This document shows, piece by piece, positions 18,408 to 27,916 of a DNA stretch of 64,000 nt. The position numbers were made by a program, and so were the translations under genes. The notes below the pieces were generated by a model. It was not told where the DNA came from. It worked only from the letters and a program-made list of their open reading frames with translations, and did no database searches. Numbering within the stretch: position 1 is the stretch's first letter; each line of letters opens with the position of its first letter. Source of the stretch: Acinetobacter pittii (GTDB taxonomy: Bacteria; Pseudomonadota; Gammaproteobacteria; Pseudomonadales; Moraxellaceae); contig NZ_CP139249.1 of the NCBI RefSeq assembly GCF_034064985.1, positions 992,001-1,056,000 on the forward strand. Reading direction: 5' to 3'.

Positions 18408-19850
18408 TTAAATACTCTTGAAAGTTTCAATTGCTTTAAGGCGAGTTTCCTTTAAATCTACAATCGGTTTTGGATAATTTAACTGAGTATTCATTTTGGT
18501 CGAGTAGGGCTCATGAATGGCTTTATTATCTAGATGAGCTAATTCTTCAACCCACTGACGAATATAGTCTCCATTTGGATCAAATTTCTTTGATTGAGCA
18601 ATAGGATTAAAAATTCTAAAGTAAGGTACAGCATCAGTTCCGGTAGAAGCGCACCATTGCCAGCCACCATTATTTGCTGCTAAATCCCCATCGATTAAAT
18701 GCTCCATAAACCATTGTTCACCTACTCGCCAATCGATGAGCAAGTTTTTACATAAGAACATGGCAGTAATCATGCGAACACGATTATGCATCCATCCCGT
18801 TTTTAAAAGTTGACGCATTCCAGCATCAATAATCGGTATACCTGTCTGGCCCGTTTGCCATGCGGTGAGGTGCTCTGGATTATGATTCCACTTAATTTTC
18901 TGAGTGTCTTTTTTAAACGGAATATGTTTAGAAACATGGGGGAAATCAAATAAAATATGTTGATAAAATTCTCGCCAAATGAGTTCATCTAACCAAGTCT
19001 GCTGGCCTTCATTTGTCAAATGAAAGTTGCCATGTTCAGCCCTAAAAAGAGCTTGCAGGCACTGGCGGATAGACAAAATCCCAATGTTTAAGTAGGGAGA
19101 AAGTTGGCTAGTTCCTCTTACATTGGGAAAGTCACGTTCTAATTTATAATCAGATAAATGATCTTTAATAAATATGTCGAGCTGCTCTAGAGCAAAATTT
19201 TCTCCAGCTGGCCATAGATCTTCTTGATCTTTTGAAATAGAAGGATCAAAAAAAGCTTCAATATCTTCTAGAGTTAAGCTGTTTATTTTTGAAAAAGACG
19301 CTGGATAGCTACTTTGCTTTTCAGGAATTGGATAGCATTGAGGTAAACCGCTGATATCCAATTTTGAATAACAGGCTTTTTTGAATGCACCGAAAACCTG
19401 ATAGGGTTGTTGTGACTGATTGCGAATAGAACGTAAAGGAAAAATTGTACGGTCATGGAATAAAAAGAGTTCTTTACCTTGCTGATTTAAAACTTCCTGT
19501 ACTGTTTTATCTCTTTTTAATTCATTAACGCCGATCTCTATATTTGAATAGACATTTTCAATATTGAGCTGATTTGTCAGTTTACTCATTAAGTCAGCAA
19601 TATCTTTCCAATAAGGAATGACTTGAATAATAAGTGGAATGTTAAGCTGTTCTAATTCTTTTTTGAGCTGTTGAAGCTGACGTAAATAGAAATTAATTTT
19701 TATAGGTGCGTCGTGGTGTGTTTGCCATTGTTCAGGCGATAAAATAATTAATCCAATACAAGGTCCTTGTTGAGAGGCATGCCATAAAGCAGCATGGTCT
19801 CGAACTCTTAAATCCTGACGAAACCAAATCAGCTGATTTACGTTTGACAT
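18408..19850 (-). CDS. phrB: deoxyribodipyrimidine photolyase
   Basis: This enzyme splits cyclobutane pyrimidine dimers using blue light. The 480-residue product has the N-terminal antenna domain (LIWFRQDLRVRDHAALW) and the FAD domain with TSQLSPYLNIGILSIRQC, WLDELIWREFYQHIL, MRQLLKTGWMHNRVRM, DGDLAANNGGWQW and STGTDAVPYFRIFNP, typical of class I CPD photolyases. Length fits. It is monocistronic; the 192 bases between it and the exopolysaccharide operon start must hold that operon's promoter. No clear terminator is visible at its end. Confidence 0.95.
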   Translation of the reverse strand: MSNVNQLIWFRQDLRVRDHAALWHASQQGPCIGLIILSPEQWQTHHDAPIKINFYLRQLQQLKKELEQLNIPLIIQVIPYWKDIADLMSKLTNQLNIENVYSNIEIGVNELKRDKTVQEVLNQQGKELFLFHDRTIFPLRSIRNQSQQPYQVFGAFKKACYSKLDISGLPQCYPIPEKQSSYPASFSKINSLTLEDIEAFFDPSISKDQEDLWPAGENFALEQLDIFIKDHLSDYKLERDFPNVRGTSQLSPYLNIGILSIRQCLQALFRAEHGNFHLTNEGQQTWLDELIWREFYQHILFDFPHVSKHIPFKKDTQKIKWNHNPEHLTAWQTGQTGIPIIDAGMRQLLKTGWMHNRVRMITAMFLCKNLLIDWRVGEQWFMEHLIDGDLAANNGGWQWCASTGTDAVPYFRIFNPIAQSKKFDPNGDYIRQWVEELAHLDNKAIHEPYSTKMNTQLNYPKPIVDLKETRLKAIETFKSI

Positions 19851-19921
19851 GAAAATTGGCCCTTATAGAGTGAGGTGAGTTAAATAATTATTATCAAAAT
19901 ATTATATAAAAATAAATACAT

Positions 19922-19949
19922 AAAAAAAGCAAAGCCGAAGCTTTGCTCT
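19922..19949 (-). terminator. terminator of slyD
   Basis: AGCAAAGC and GCTTTGCT pair around CGAA; on the minus strand the stem is followed by a seven-base T tract. Confidence 0.88.
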
Positions 19950-19968
19950 TATCATCTTTAAAGATGAA

Positions 19969-20451
19969 TTAGTGGTGATGACCACCAGCACCGTGTACGT
20001 GACCGTGATCTAATTCTTCTTGAGAAGCATCACGGATTTCTACGATTTCAACTTCAAAAGTTAAATCTTGACCAGCAAGTGGGAAGTTAGCATCAACAAC
20101 AACGTTGTCGCCTTCAACAGCTTTAACAGTAACGATCTGTACGCCGTCATCTGTTTGAGCTTGGAATTGCATACCAGGTTGAATGTTCTCAACACCTTGG
20201 AACATTTGAGCTGGAACTTCTTGTACTAGGTCTGGGTTGTATTCGCCATAACCTTCAGCAGCTGGAACGTTAACAGTGAATTTTTCACCAACAGTTTTAC
20301 CTGTTAATGCATTTTCTAAACCAGGAATGATATTGCCTGCACCGTGCAAATAGGCAAGTGGTTCACCTTGAGATTGATCAAGTGTTTCACCCTCAGCGTT
20401 TGTTAATTTGTAGTGGAATGAAACCACGTGGTTATTTGCAATAGCAGTCAT
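19969..20451 (-). CDS. slyD: FKBP-type peptidyl-prolyl isomerase, SlyD-like
   Basis: The product catalyses Xaa-Pro isomerisation and acts as a chaperone and metal-binding protein. It has the split FKBP domain (VSFHYKLTNAEGE; YLHGAGNIIPGLENALTG; EKFTVNVPAAEGYGEYN), an inserted flap domain (residues about 70-125) and a His-rich tail (HGHVHGAGGHHH) able to bind nickel, shorter than in E. coli. I choose ATG 20451 (160 residues); the longer frame would need TTG 20472 and adds seven residues without a better ribosome site. It stands alone with its own terminator. Confidence 0.93.
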   Translation of the reverse strand: MTAIANNHVVSFHYKLTNAEGETLDQSQGEPLAYLHGAGNIIPGLENALTGKTVGEKFTVNVPAAEGYGEYNPDLVQEVPAQMFQGVENIQPGMQFQAQTDDGVQIVTVKAVEGDNVVVDANFPLAGQDLTFEVEIVEIRDASQEELDHGHVHGAGGHHH

Positions 20452-20586
20452 GTTTTTGATCCATTCAATCAATTGAAGCGTACATCATAAAGTGAAAAAT
20501 AAATTTTGTAGACTACAAAATCTTAATCTTTGGCACTTTTTCTGATGCGTTTTTATATAAATAGGGACGAATTTAAAAAATTCAAC

Positions 20587-21873
20587 TTAATACAGCTTAA
20601 TTTTTGGACGTACACGTCTTGTAAGTAAATCTTTCATTGTGAGTAGTCCAGTCTGAGTATATCCGTGAATCGTTGCTTGATGTAAACGATATAAAGAGAC
20701 ATACATTGTTTTTGCAATATAGCCTTGCACACTGACATCACCAAGTAATTCTCCAACGGCTTTATGACGACTTAAAGACACGAGAGAACCTTTGTCGTTA
20801 AATGTAAACATTGGCTGTGATCGGCCATTTAGTCGAGCAGCCATAGCGTCGACTAAGAAGCTGGCCTGTTGGCTTGCAACTTGAGCACGTGGGCCAAGTG
20901 GAGGGTGTCTTGCATCAAGTTGGCAATGAGCACAGTCACCAAACGCAAATACATTTGGATCAGAATAGGTTTGCAATGTTGCATAGACCATGAGGCGGTT
21001 AATGTTATCGCGTTTAAAATCGGTAAAACTTTCTAATACCTTTGGTGCTTTTACGCCAGCGGCCCAAACGGTAATATCACTTTTGAGTTGGTTGCCATTG
21101 CTAAAGTAGATACAATGCTTATCAATTTTTTCAACGCGGTGTTGAGTTAAAATTTCAACCCCCATTTTTTTGAGTTGCCCAGCACTGTGTTCAGCAGTTT
21201 TATCACTTAGAGCAGGTAAAATACGTTCAGAAGCTTCAATCAGTGTGATTTTGACTTGGTTGGGATGAATTTTCTTTAGACCATATTTATAAAAATTTTT
21301 AGTTGTTTCAATTAATTCAGCTGCCAGCTCCACACCTGTTGCTCCCGCACCAACAATTCCAATATTTAGAGTTCGTTGATTGGGTTGATTTTGAGCTTCA
21401 ATATAAAGATGTAATAAATCTTGCTGAAAAATATCGGCTTGTTTTCTACTATCAAGGAAATGGCAATTTTCACGCACACCGGTTGTATTAAAGTCATTTG
21501 ATACTGAGCCAAGCGCTAAAATAAGTGTGTCATAACTTAGCTCTTGCGGATGATTTTGTTGGTCTTTAGACACCTGAGGGGGCATTAGTTCAATTAATTT
21601 TTTGTCTTTGTTTACACCAACTAATGTTCCGAGCACAAACTCGTAATGATGTTTTTCTGAGTGAGCAAAATAGTTGGTTTGTTCTTCGTGGGGATTTAAA
21701 GAGCCAGCAGCAATTTCGTGAAGCAATGGTTTCCAAATATGGGTAAGGTTTTGGTCAACCAATGTAATCTTTGCTTTACGGTTTTTCCCAAAAGTTTCAC
21801 CGAGTTGTGTTGCCAGTTCTAAGCCGCCAGCACCACCACCAACAATTACAATATGATGTAAATTTTGGGTCAT
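20587..21873 (-). CDS. ndh: type II NADH dehydrogenase
   Basis: The 428-residue flavoprotein passes electrons from NADH to quinone without pumping protons, at the inner face of the membrane. It has the FAD dinucleotide fold at the N terminus (IVIVGGGAGGLELATQLG), a second NADH-binding fold (NIGIVGAGATGVELAAELI), the AAGVKAP motif and the FAFGDCAH FAD motif. The C terminus is amphipathic and basic, suited to membrane binding. Nothing in the context suggests an operon: dac lies upstream with its own terminator and slyD lies downstream. Confidence 0.93.
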   Translation of the reverse strand: MTQNLHHIVIVGGGAGGLELATQLGETFGKNRKAKITLVDQNLTHIWKPLLHEIAAGSLNPHEEQTNYFAHSEKHHYEFVLGTLVGVNKDKKLIELMPPQVSKDQQNHPQELSYDTLILALGSVSNDFNTTGVRENCHFLDSRKQADIFQQDLLHLYIEAQNQPNQRTLNIGIVGAGATGVELAAELIETTKNFYKYGLKKIHPNQVKITLIEASERILPALSDKTAEHSAGQLKKMGVEILTQHRVEKIDKHCIYFSNGNQLKSDITVWAAGVKAPKVLESFTDFKRDNINRLMVYATLQTYSDPNVFAFGDCAHCQLDARHPPLGPRAQVASQQASFLVDAMAARLNGRSQPMFTFNDKGSLVSLSRHKAVGELLGDVSVQGYIAKTMYVSLYRLHQATIHGYTQTGLLTMKDLLTRRVRPKIKLY

Positions 21874-21897
21874 TTTTTCACCTAATTATTTTTCTAT

Positions 21898-21930
21898 AAA
21901 AAAAGATGGCTAAATTATGCCATCTTTTAT
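21898..21930 (-). terminator. terminator of the D-Ala-D-Ala carboxypeptidase gene
   Basis: AAGATGGC and GCCATCTT pair around TAAATTAT. On the minus strand a T tract follows, 40 bases past the dac stop. Confidence 0.85.
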
Positions 21931-21970
21931 TAATAAAATTTATTGTGCGTCTGTGCACAATTTGATGTTT

Positions 21971-23290
21971 TTAGTGCGAATCTACTGGGTAGAGTTTTGC
22001 AGTACTATGTTCACTCGATGAAAAAATAGAGAAGAGGCTAGAAAACCACATTGCGATTTTTTGGAAAATATTGGCTTCTTCAATATGTACGTTATCTTCG
22101 ATTTGAAGGCTACGGATTAGTTGATTATTTTGATAAATCGATACTGTTGCCAAACTTACGACTTTCATTAATGGCGCAGTTAATTGTTTTTCATTGAGCT
22201 CGATGTTTACACGGGTTTGAGTCGTTTCGAGCGGAGCAATGATTTTTGGTTGCATGTTGCTGTCGAGGACTTGGACACGTTGAGTCACATTGTCAAAAGT
22301 ATTTAAGTCAATAGGTGCCGGGTCTGCATATAAAGACGTCGTTACAATGGTCGGTTGTTTTGTTTCTACCTTAAACATTTTTAAAGTCGATTTTACAACA
22401 GGTAGCTCTGCAATTAATTTCTGCTCAGGAATAATGACTTCATCACGTGTATAGGCATACGCAAGATTCATTAATTTATCTGCAATCTCAGCGCGTTTTA
22501 CTGCACTCGGCGTACCTAAAACAATCACCAATAAACGTCTTTGATTTAGGTTAGATGAGAATGAAGGACGTGAAGCTGTTAAAGCCAAGTTATAACCTGC
22601 TGCCTTGGTATATCCGGTTTTTAAGCCATCTACAGATGGATCATATTTGAGCGCAAGGTTTGTCGCATGATGGAAGCGTTGGTTATAGCTAAAGCTTGGC
22701 ATTTTTGAATAATGTAAATATTCAGGGGTCTGCTTAATTACAGCCTGACTTAATAAGCTAAGGTCGTGTGCTGTAGTGAAATGATCAGGCATCGTAATTC
22801 CGGCAGGATTACTAAAATGAGTATCTTTCATACCTAATGCCTGAGCTTCCTGATTCATACGTTGTACAAAATGGGGAACATCACCAGAAATTTTTTCAGC
22901 TAAGGTCACGGCTGCATCATTTGCAGACATCACGATTAAACCTGCCAATAACTGATCAACAGAAATTTGTTCACCAGCTTTAAGATACATTTGTGATTCA
23001 TCCCACTGCACAACACTTACAACAGGAGTAGCAGTAATGATTTCTTCTTTTTTCAGTTTTCCAGCTTTAATCTCTTTTAAGGCAATATAGGCAACCATCA
23101 TTTTAGTTAAAGACGCTGGTGCACGTTGCACATGGCTATTATGCTCAGCAATAATTTGACCCGATTGAGTATCTACAATAGTCCATGCAGCAGCTTCAAC
23201 ACTTTCAGGTGCAATATTGAGTAATGCAGCATTGGTTAGGGTAGTACAAAAAATACTAAAGAGGGTAAAAAGAGATAGAAAAACTTTCAC
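21971..23290 (-). CDS. D-alanyl-D-alanine carboxypeptidase (PBP5/6 type)
   Basis: The enzyme trims the terminal D-Ala from peptidoglycan pentapeptides in the periplasm. The three active-site motifs are present: SLTK, SAND and KTGYT. The transpeptidase domain is followed by a beta-rich C-terminal domain and a short amphipathic end with aromatic residues (IAMWFSSLFSIFSS) suited to membrane anchoring. I choose GTG 23290 as start because AAGGT stands just before it and the signal peptide VKVFLSLFTLFSIFCTTLTNA begins there; the upstream ATG at 23338 would add 16 odd residues. The paralogue (dacC or dacD) cannot be assigned. Confidence 0.9.
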   Translation of the reverse strand: MKVFLSLFTLFSIFCTTLTNAALLNIAPESVEAAAWTIVDTQSGQIIAEHNSHVQRAPASLTKMMVAYIALKEIKAGKLKKEEIITATPVVSVVQWDESQMYLKAGEQISVDQLLAGLIVMSANDAAVTLAEKISGDVPHFVQRMNQEAQALGMKDTHFSNPAGITMPDHFTTAHDLSLLSQAVIKQTPEYLHYSKMPSFSYNQRFHHATNLALKYDPSVDGLKTGYTKAAGYNLALTASRPSFSSNLNQRRLLVIVLGTPSAVKRAEIADKLMNLAYAYTRDEVIIPEQKLIAELPVVKSTLKMFKVETKQPTIVTTSLYADPAPIDLNTFDNVTQRVQVLDSNMQPKIIAPLETTQTRVNIELNEKQLTAPLMKVVSLATVSIYQNNQLIRSLQIEDNVHIEEANIFQKIAMWFSSLFSIFSSSEHSTAKLYPVDSH

Positions 23291-23459
23291 GGATGACCTT
23301 AACTTCACTGGCAAATACGGGACACAGATGCACAGCATGCTATGCCTTTTTTTCGTGGAAGGCTAGTGGGAATTGTTGCCAAAAAATACATCTACGCAAG
23401 ACGATACAAAAAAGTGATAATCTAATGTGAAGCCGTTCTTATTTTAAATTGAAGAATTT

Positions 23460-25163
23460 ATGTTGCATTATCAAATTGAGTTCGATGATTACAAACAACA
23501 CCTTGTTCACGTGACAATTCGTTTTTTAGCCAACCCGAATCAGGAACTTTGGTTACCAACGTGGATTCCGGGTAGTTATCTAATTCGAGAGTTCTCAAAA
23601 CATATTGAATCCGTTAAAGCTTATGATGAAGCTGGACGTCTGCTGGACATTAAAAAAACGAGCAAGAATCGCTGGCGTTTATTTAATACAGACCACGAAT
23701 TAATGACGATTGAATATGATGTATATGCATATGATTTGTCGGTACGTGGTGCGTATGTCGACCAGACTCGTCTATATATTAATCCAGCATGTGTATGTTT
23801 GGCTTTAGAAGGGCAAGAGCAATCTGCATGTGAAGTTGAAGTTTTCTTGCCGGATGAATTAAAGCATTTTCAGTTAGCAACAGGCTTAGCTTCAAAAAGT
23901 TTAGTTAAAGGTCGATTTACTTTAAAAGCAGATCATTATGATCAACTGATTGATAGCCCATTTGAATTAGCTGACCAAACACGCTTTAGCTTTGAAACCA
24001 ATGGCATTGAACATGAGTTCGTAATTTCTGGTTCGCACAATACCAATATTGATCGCCTAAAAGCCGATATTGAAAAGATTTGTGCAGCTGAAATAAATAT
24101 GTTTGGTTCAGCACCATTTAAATACTATACCTTTATGACCATGGCAACAGGTAATAGTTATGGTGGATTAGAGCATTGTAATAGCACAAGCTTGATTACA
24201 CCGCGTGATGATTTGCCAAAGTTGAATGAACCAACTGAACCTTCTAAAGACTATCAACGTTTTTTAGGCTTATGTAGTCATGAATATTTTCATTCATGGT
24301 TAGTCAAGTTTATCCGTCCAGAAAACTTTGCAAACTATAATTTGCATCAAGAAGGCTACACGTCTTTATTGTGGATATTTGAGGGTTTTACTTCATATTA
24401 CGATGACTTGATTTTATTACGTAGCGGTGTAATTTCTCAGAAATCTTATTTGGATCTACTTAAAGCACAAATTGACCGTTACTTGCAAAACCCAGGTCGC
24501 TTTGTTCAAACAGTTGCAGAGTCAAGTTTTGACGCGTGGATTAAATTTTATCGTCAAGATGAAAACTCAAATAATGCGGGCACCAGTTACTACAATAAAG
24601 GTTCGTTAGTTGCGTTATGTCTGGATTTAGGTTTACGTCTACGTGGTTCTAGTCTTGATGCTTTAATGCGTCAGTTATATGAAAATACTCAAAATGGTAT
24701 TCAAGTAAATGAAAGAACCATTTTTGATTTATGTAAGGAACTGACGGGTGATAACTGGATTGAACAAATTAATCATTTGATTAATACCACTGATGAGTTA
24801 CCACTTGATCAATTGTTCCCTGAGTTTGGTTTAAGTTATAGAGTTAAAACTGACAAATCTTTGCCACTGGGTTTGAAACTTGTTGATAAGCCAGAAGGCA
24901 TACTCGTGCAAAGTGCTCGCCGTGATAGCGCAGCAGCTAAAGCGGGTATTTCTGCCAATGATGTAATTATTGCAATTGATGGTTTAAAAGCGACCACTAA
25001 ACTTGTTGAGAAGTATGCAAAGCAGGGTGGTACTTATACTGTCTTTGCTTTCCGCCGTGATGAGTTACTATCTTTTGAAGTTGAATGTTCTACATCTGAT
25101 TTAACTGAAGTTGAACTTGTCATTGAAGATCAGGCTAAAACTGAAAAATGGTTAAAAGCTTAA
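23460..25163 (+). CDS. M61-family metallopeptidase with PDZ domain
   Basis: The 567-residue product resembles glycyl aminopeptidase-like M61 proteins. An N-terminal beta domain (LWLPTWIPGSYLIREFSKHIE) leads to the conserved YGGLEHCNST segment and the zinc motif HEYFHSW (HExxH), then EGFTSYYDD with the third ligand Glu and SYYNKGSLVALCLDL. A PDZ domain lies at about residues 470-540 (GILVQSARRDSAAAKAGISANDVIIAIDG). I see no signal peptide, so it may be cytoplasmic. The physiological substrate of this family is mostly unknown. It diverges from the carboxypeptidase gene and has its own terminator. Confidence 0.9.
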   Translation: MLHYQIEFDDYKQHLVHVTIRFLANPNQELWLPTWIPGSYLIREFSKHIESVKAYDEAGRLLDIKKTSKNRWRLFNTDHELMTIEYDVYAYDLSVRGAYVDQTRLYINPACVCLALEGQEQSACEVEVFLPDELKHFQLATGLASKSLVKGRFTLKADHYDQLIDSPFELADQTRFSFETNGIEHEFVISGSHNTNIDRLKADIEKICAAEINMFGSAPFKYYTFMTMATGNSYGGLEHCNSTSLITPRDDLPKLNEPTEPSKDYQRFLGLCSHEYFHSWLVKFIRPENFANYNLHQEGYTSLLWIFEGFTSYYDDLILLRSGVISQKSYLDLLKAQIDRYLQNPGRFVQTVAESSFDAWIKFYRQDENSNNAGTSYYNKGSLVALCLDLGLRLRGSSLDALMRQLYENTQNGIQVNERTIFDLCKELTGDNWIEQINHLINTTDELPLDQLFPEFGLSYRVKTDKSLPLGLKLVDKPEGILVQSARRDSAAAKAGISANDVIIAIDGLKATTKLVEKYAKQGGTYTVFAFRRDELLSFEVECSTSDLTEVELVIEDQAKTEKWLKA

Positions 25164-25183
25164 ATAATAGTTAAATCGTTTAT

Positions 25184-25216
25184 AAAAAACCGATGTTTTG
25201 TACATCGGTTTTTTAT
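25184..25216 (+). terminator. terminator of the M61 peptidase gene
   Basis: AACCGATGT and ACATCGGTT pair around TTTGT, with a T tract after the stem. Confidence 0.9.
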
Positions 25217-25563
25217 TTTTAAGTGCTACTAAAAGATGAAATCCGTTTTATCTTTGAGTTTGTTTTGAATGAAAAGTATAATAATTGTCAGAACTCTGAA
25301 AGATATCTCATGTAATTTAAGACTGTTCTATACCTAGAAGGTGGATAAAGCTATATGTATTACCTTAAGTTAGGTATAAGAATATTATCAATAGATTTGA
25401 ATTATGTATTATTTCACTACGAAATGTCGTTATCACTGGATATTTCGTTGACTGGAAGACAATGAGAGCCGATACTCTCAGGGTTTTATTTAAGCATATC
25501 GGTTCGTAGGCACTGGGCCACAAGCTCGGTCCTCAACACTCAATCAAACGGAAGGGGCTATAT
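25217..25563 (+). promoter_or_regulatory. long leader of the monomeric isocitrate dehydrogenase gene
   Basis: This 347-base stretch has no gene. Its first half is A/T-rich and presumably holds the promoter. The last 100 bases are more GC-rich and structured. TGAGAG (25463-25468) and CTCTCA (25475-25480) form a hairpin whose six-base loop CCGATA is perfectly complementary to TATCGG (25497-25502), the geometry of a pseudoknot or a switch between two structures. GGGCC and GGTCC (around 25515-25532) can form a further short stem. The AGGGGC-type ribosome site is just before the ATG. Confidence 0.5.
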
Positions 25564-27801
25564 ATGGCTGGTGAAAAGTCAACTATTATTTACACACTGA
25601 CTGATGAGGCGCCATTATTGGCGACCTATTCGCTACTGCCGATCATTGAGACCTTTACCAAGCCAGCTGGCATCGAGATTATTAAAAGTGACATCTCTGT
25701 AGCTGCACGTGTGCTCGCAGAATTCGCTGATTACCTAAGTGAAGAGCAAAAGGTATCTGACAACCTTGCAGAGTTAGGTCGTCTTACACAAGATCCAGAT
25801 ACAAACATTATCAAACTCCCGAACATTAGTGCGTCTGTTGCGCAATTAACTGCATGTATCAAAGAGCTTCAATCTAAAGGTTACGCAATTCCTGATTATC
25901 CGGAAAATCCGACGACTGAAGAAGAAAAATTAATCAAAGCTCGTTATGGTAAGTGCCTTGGTTCAGCAGTAAACCCTGTCCTTCGTGAAGGCAACTCTGA
26001 CCGCCGTGCTCCTGCAGCAGTTAAAAACTACGCGAAAAAACACCCTCATTCAATGAGCGAGTGGAAACAGTGGTCACAAACTCACGTTTCACATATGGAA
26101 GAAGGTGACTTCTACCATGGTGAAAAATCAATGACACTTGATCGCGCACGTAATGTAAAAATGGAACTTATCACGAATAGTGGTAAGAGCATTGTTCTTA
26201 AGCCAAAAGTTGCGCTTCAAGAAGGTGAAATCATTGATTCAATGTTCATGAGCAAGAAAGCACTTTGTGATTTCTATGAAAAAGAACTTGATGATTGTAA
26301 AGAAGCGGGAATTTTATTCTCTTTACACGTAAAAGCGACAATGATGAAAGTTTCACACCCGATCGTTTTCGGTCACTGTGTGAAAATCTATTACAAAGAA
26401 GCTTTCGAAAAACACGGTAAGTTATTTGACGAGTTAGGCATTAACGTAAATAACGGTATGGCTGGGTTATACGAGAAAATCGAAACTCTTCCTACTTCAT
26501 TACGTGAAGAAATCATTGAAGACTTACATGCTTGTCAAGAACACCGTCCTGCACTTGCAATGGTTGACTCGGCAAAAGGCATCACAAACTTCCACTCACC
26601 AAACGACATCATCGTTGATGCTTCTATGCCAGCAATGATCCGTGCCGGTGGTAAAATGTGGGGTGCTGATGGTAAGCAATACGATGCTAAAGCTGTTATG
26701 CCAGAATCAACATTTGCCCGTATTTACCAAGAAATGATCAACTTTTGTAAATGGCATGGTAACTTCGATCCGAAGACTATGGGTACAGTACCAAACGTTG
26801 GTTTGATGGCTCAAAAAGCTGAAGAATACGGTTCTCACGATAAGACTTTTGAGATTTCAGAAGCTGGTATTGCAAATATTACTGATCTTGACACTGGTGA
26901 AGTGTTATTGACTCAAAATGTTGAAGAAGGCGATATCTGGCGTATGTGTCAGGTTAAAGATGCTCCGATTCGTGACTGGGTTAAACTTGCAGTAACTCGT
27001 GCACGTAACTCTGGCATGCCTGCAATCTTCTGGCTTGACCCGTACCGTCCACACGAAAATGAATTGATCAAGAAAGTACAAAAGTACTTAAAAGATCATG
27101 ACACGACTGGTCTTGATATCCAAATTATGTCTCAAGTACGTGCAATGCGTTACACACTTGAGCGCGTCGTACGTGGCCTAGACACGATTTCTGTGACTGG
27201 TAACATCTTACGTGACTACTTAACTGACTTGTTCCCAATTATGGAACTTGGTACTTCTGCAAAAATGTTGTCTATCGTTCCGCTTATGGCGGGCGGTGGT
27301 ATGTACGAAACTGGTGCTGGTGGTTCAGCTCCTAAACACGTACAACAACTTGTTGAAGAAAACCACTTACGTTGGGATTCACTTGGTGAGTTCCTTGCGC
27401 TTGCAGTATCTTTAGAAGAAATGGGCATTAAAGAAAATAATGCTCGTGCTAAGTTACTTGCGAAGACACTTGATGAAGCGACTGGTAAATTGCTTGACAA
27501 TGACAAGTCTCCATCACGTCGTACTGGTGAAATCGACAACCGTGGCAGCCACTTCTACTTGTCACTTTACTGGGCTGAAGCGCTTGCTGCTCAGAACGAA
27601 GATGCTGAGTTGAAAGCTAAATTTGCTCCTCTTGCTAAAGCTTTAGCTGAAAATGAAGAGAAGATTGTTGCTGAACTTGCTCAAGTACAAGGTAAACCAG
27701 CGGACATCGGTGGTTACTACGCTATCGACCCAACTAAAGTAAATGCTGTAATGCGTCCAAGTGCTACATTTAATGCAGCTCTTGCAACAGTTGAGGCTTA
27801 A
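25564..27801 (+). CDS. icd2: isocitrate dehydrogenase, NADP-dependent, monomeric type
   Basis: This TCA-cycle enzyme oxidises isocitrate to 2-oxoglutarate with NADP. The 745-residue length and sequence match the monomeric (IDH-II) family: the N terminus [36 protein letters not shown], the [22 protein letters not shown] segment, [19 protein letters not shown] and [10 protein letters not shown]. Codon use is strongly biased towards abundant tRNAs (GGT, CGT, AAC), suggesting high expression. The dimeric isozyme is 1.1 kb downstream beyond an rluE-type gene on the other strand. It has a structured leader and a strong terminator of its own, so it forms a separate unit. Confidence 0.95.
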   Translation: MAGEKSTIIYTLTDEAPLLATYSLLPIIETFTKPAGIEIIKSDISVAARVLAEFADYLSEEQKVSDNLAELGRLTQDPDTNIIKLPNISASVAQLTACIKELQSKGYAIPDYPENPTTEEEKLIKARYGKCLGSAVNPVLREGNSDRRAPAAVKNYAKKHPHSMSEWKQWSQTHVSHMEEGDFYHGEKSMTLDRARNVKMELITNSGKSIVLKPKVALQEGEIIDSMFMSKKALCDFYEKELDDCKEAGILFSLHVKATMMKVSHPIVFGHCVKIYYKEAFEKHGKLFDELGINVNNGMAGLYEKIETLPTSLREEIIEDLHACQEHRPALAMVDSAKGITNFHSPNDIIVDASMPAMIRAGGKMWGADGKQYDAKAVMPESTFARIYQEMINFCKWHGNFDPKTMGTVPNVGLMAQKAEEYGSHDKTFEISEAGIANITDLDTGEVLLTQNVEEGDIWRMCQVKDAPIRDWVKLAVTRARNSGMPAIFWLDPYRPHENELIKKVQKYLKDHDTTGLDIQIMSQVRAMRYTLERVVRGLDTISVTGNILRDYLTDLFPIMELGTSAKMLSIVPLMAGGGMYETGAGGSAPKHVQQLVEENHLRWDSLGEFLALAVSLEEMGIKENNARAKLLAKTLDEATGKLLDNDKSPSRRTGEIDNRGSHFYLSLYWAEALAAQNEDAELKAKFAPLAKALAENEEKIVAELAQVQGKPADIGGYYAIDPTKVNAVMRPSATFNAALATVEA

Positions 27802-27819
27802 TTACTAACACGTTAGTAA
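27802..27819 (+). repeat. short inverted repeat after the icd2 stop
   Basis: TTACTAAC-AC-GTTAGTAA directly follows the stop codon, 12 bases before the terminator hairpin. It may protect the transcript end; a regulator site is less likely here. Confidence 0.4.
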
Positions 27820-27831
27820 ATAGCTTAAGAG

Positions 27832-27856
27832 CCGGTGCATATGCACCGGTTTTTTA
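27832..27856 (+). terminator. terminator of icd2
   Basis: CCGGTGCAT-ATGCACCGG is a perfect 18-base palindrome followed by seven T residues. Confidence 0.93.
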
Positions 27857-27875
27857 TTGCCTAAAATAAAAGACA

Positions 27876-27901
27876 TTAAAAAAGCCCACTGATGTGAGCT
27901 T
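27876..27901 (-). terminator. terminator of the rluE-type gene
   Basis: On the minus strand AAGCTCAC pairs with GTGGGCTT (one G-U pair) and runs into a T tract, 16 bases past the stop. Confidence 0.8.
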
Positions 27902-27916
27902 ATAAAAGATTAAATC

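Noticed and set aside
18201..18455. 84-codon plus-strand frame between the exopolysaccharide operon and phrB
   Set aside because: It overlaps both genes antisense and lacks a ribosome site; the region is better explained as a promoter.
25564..27801. Malate synthase G
   Set aside because: The size and position fit at first glance, but the sequence matches monomeric isocitrate dehydrogenase throughout (N terminus, [24 protein letters not shown]).
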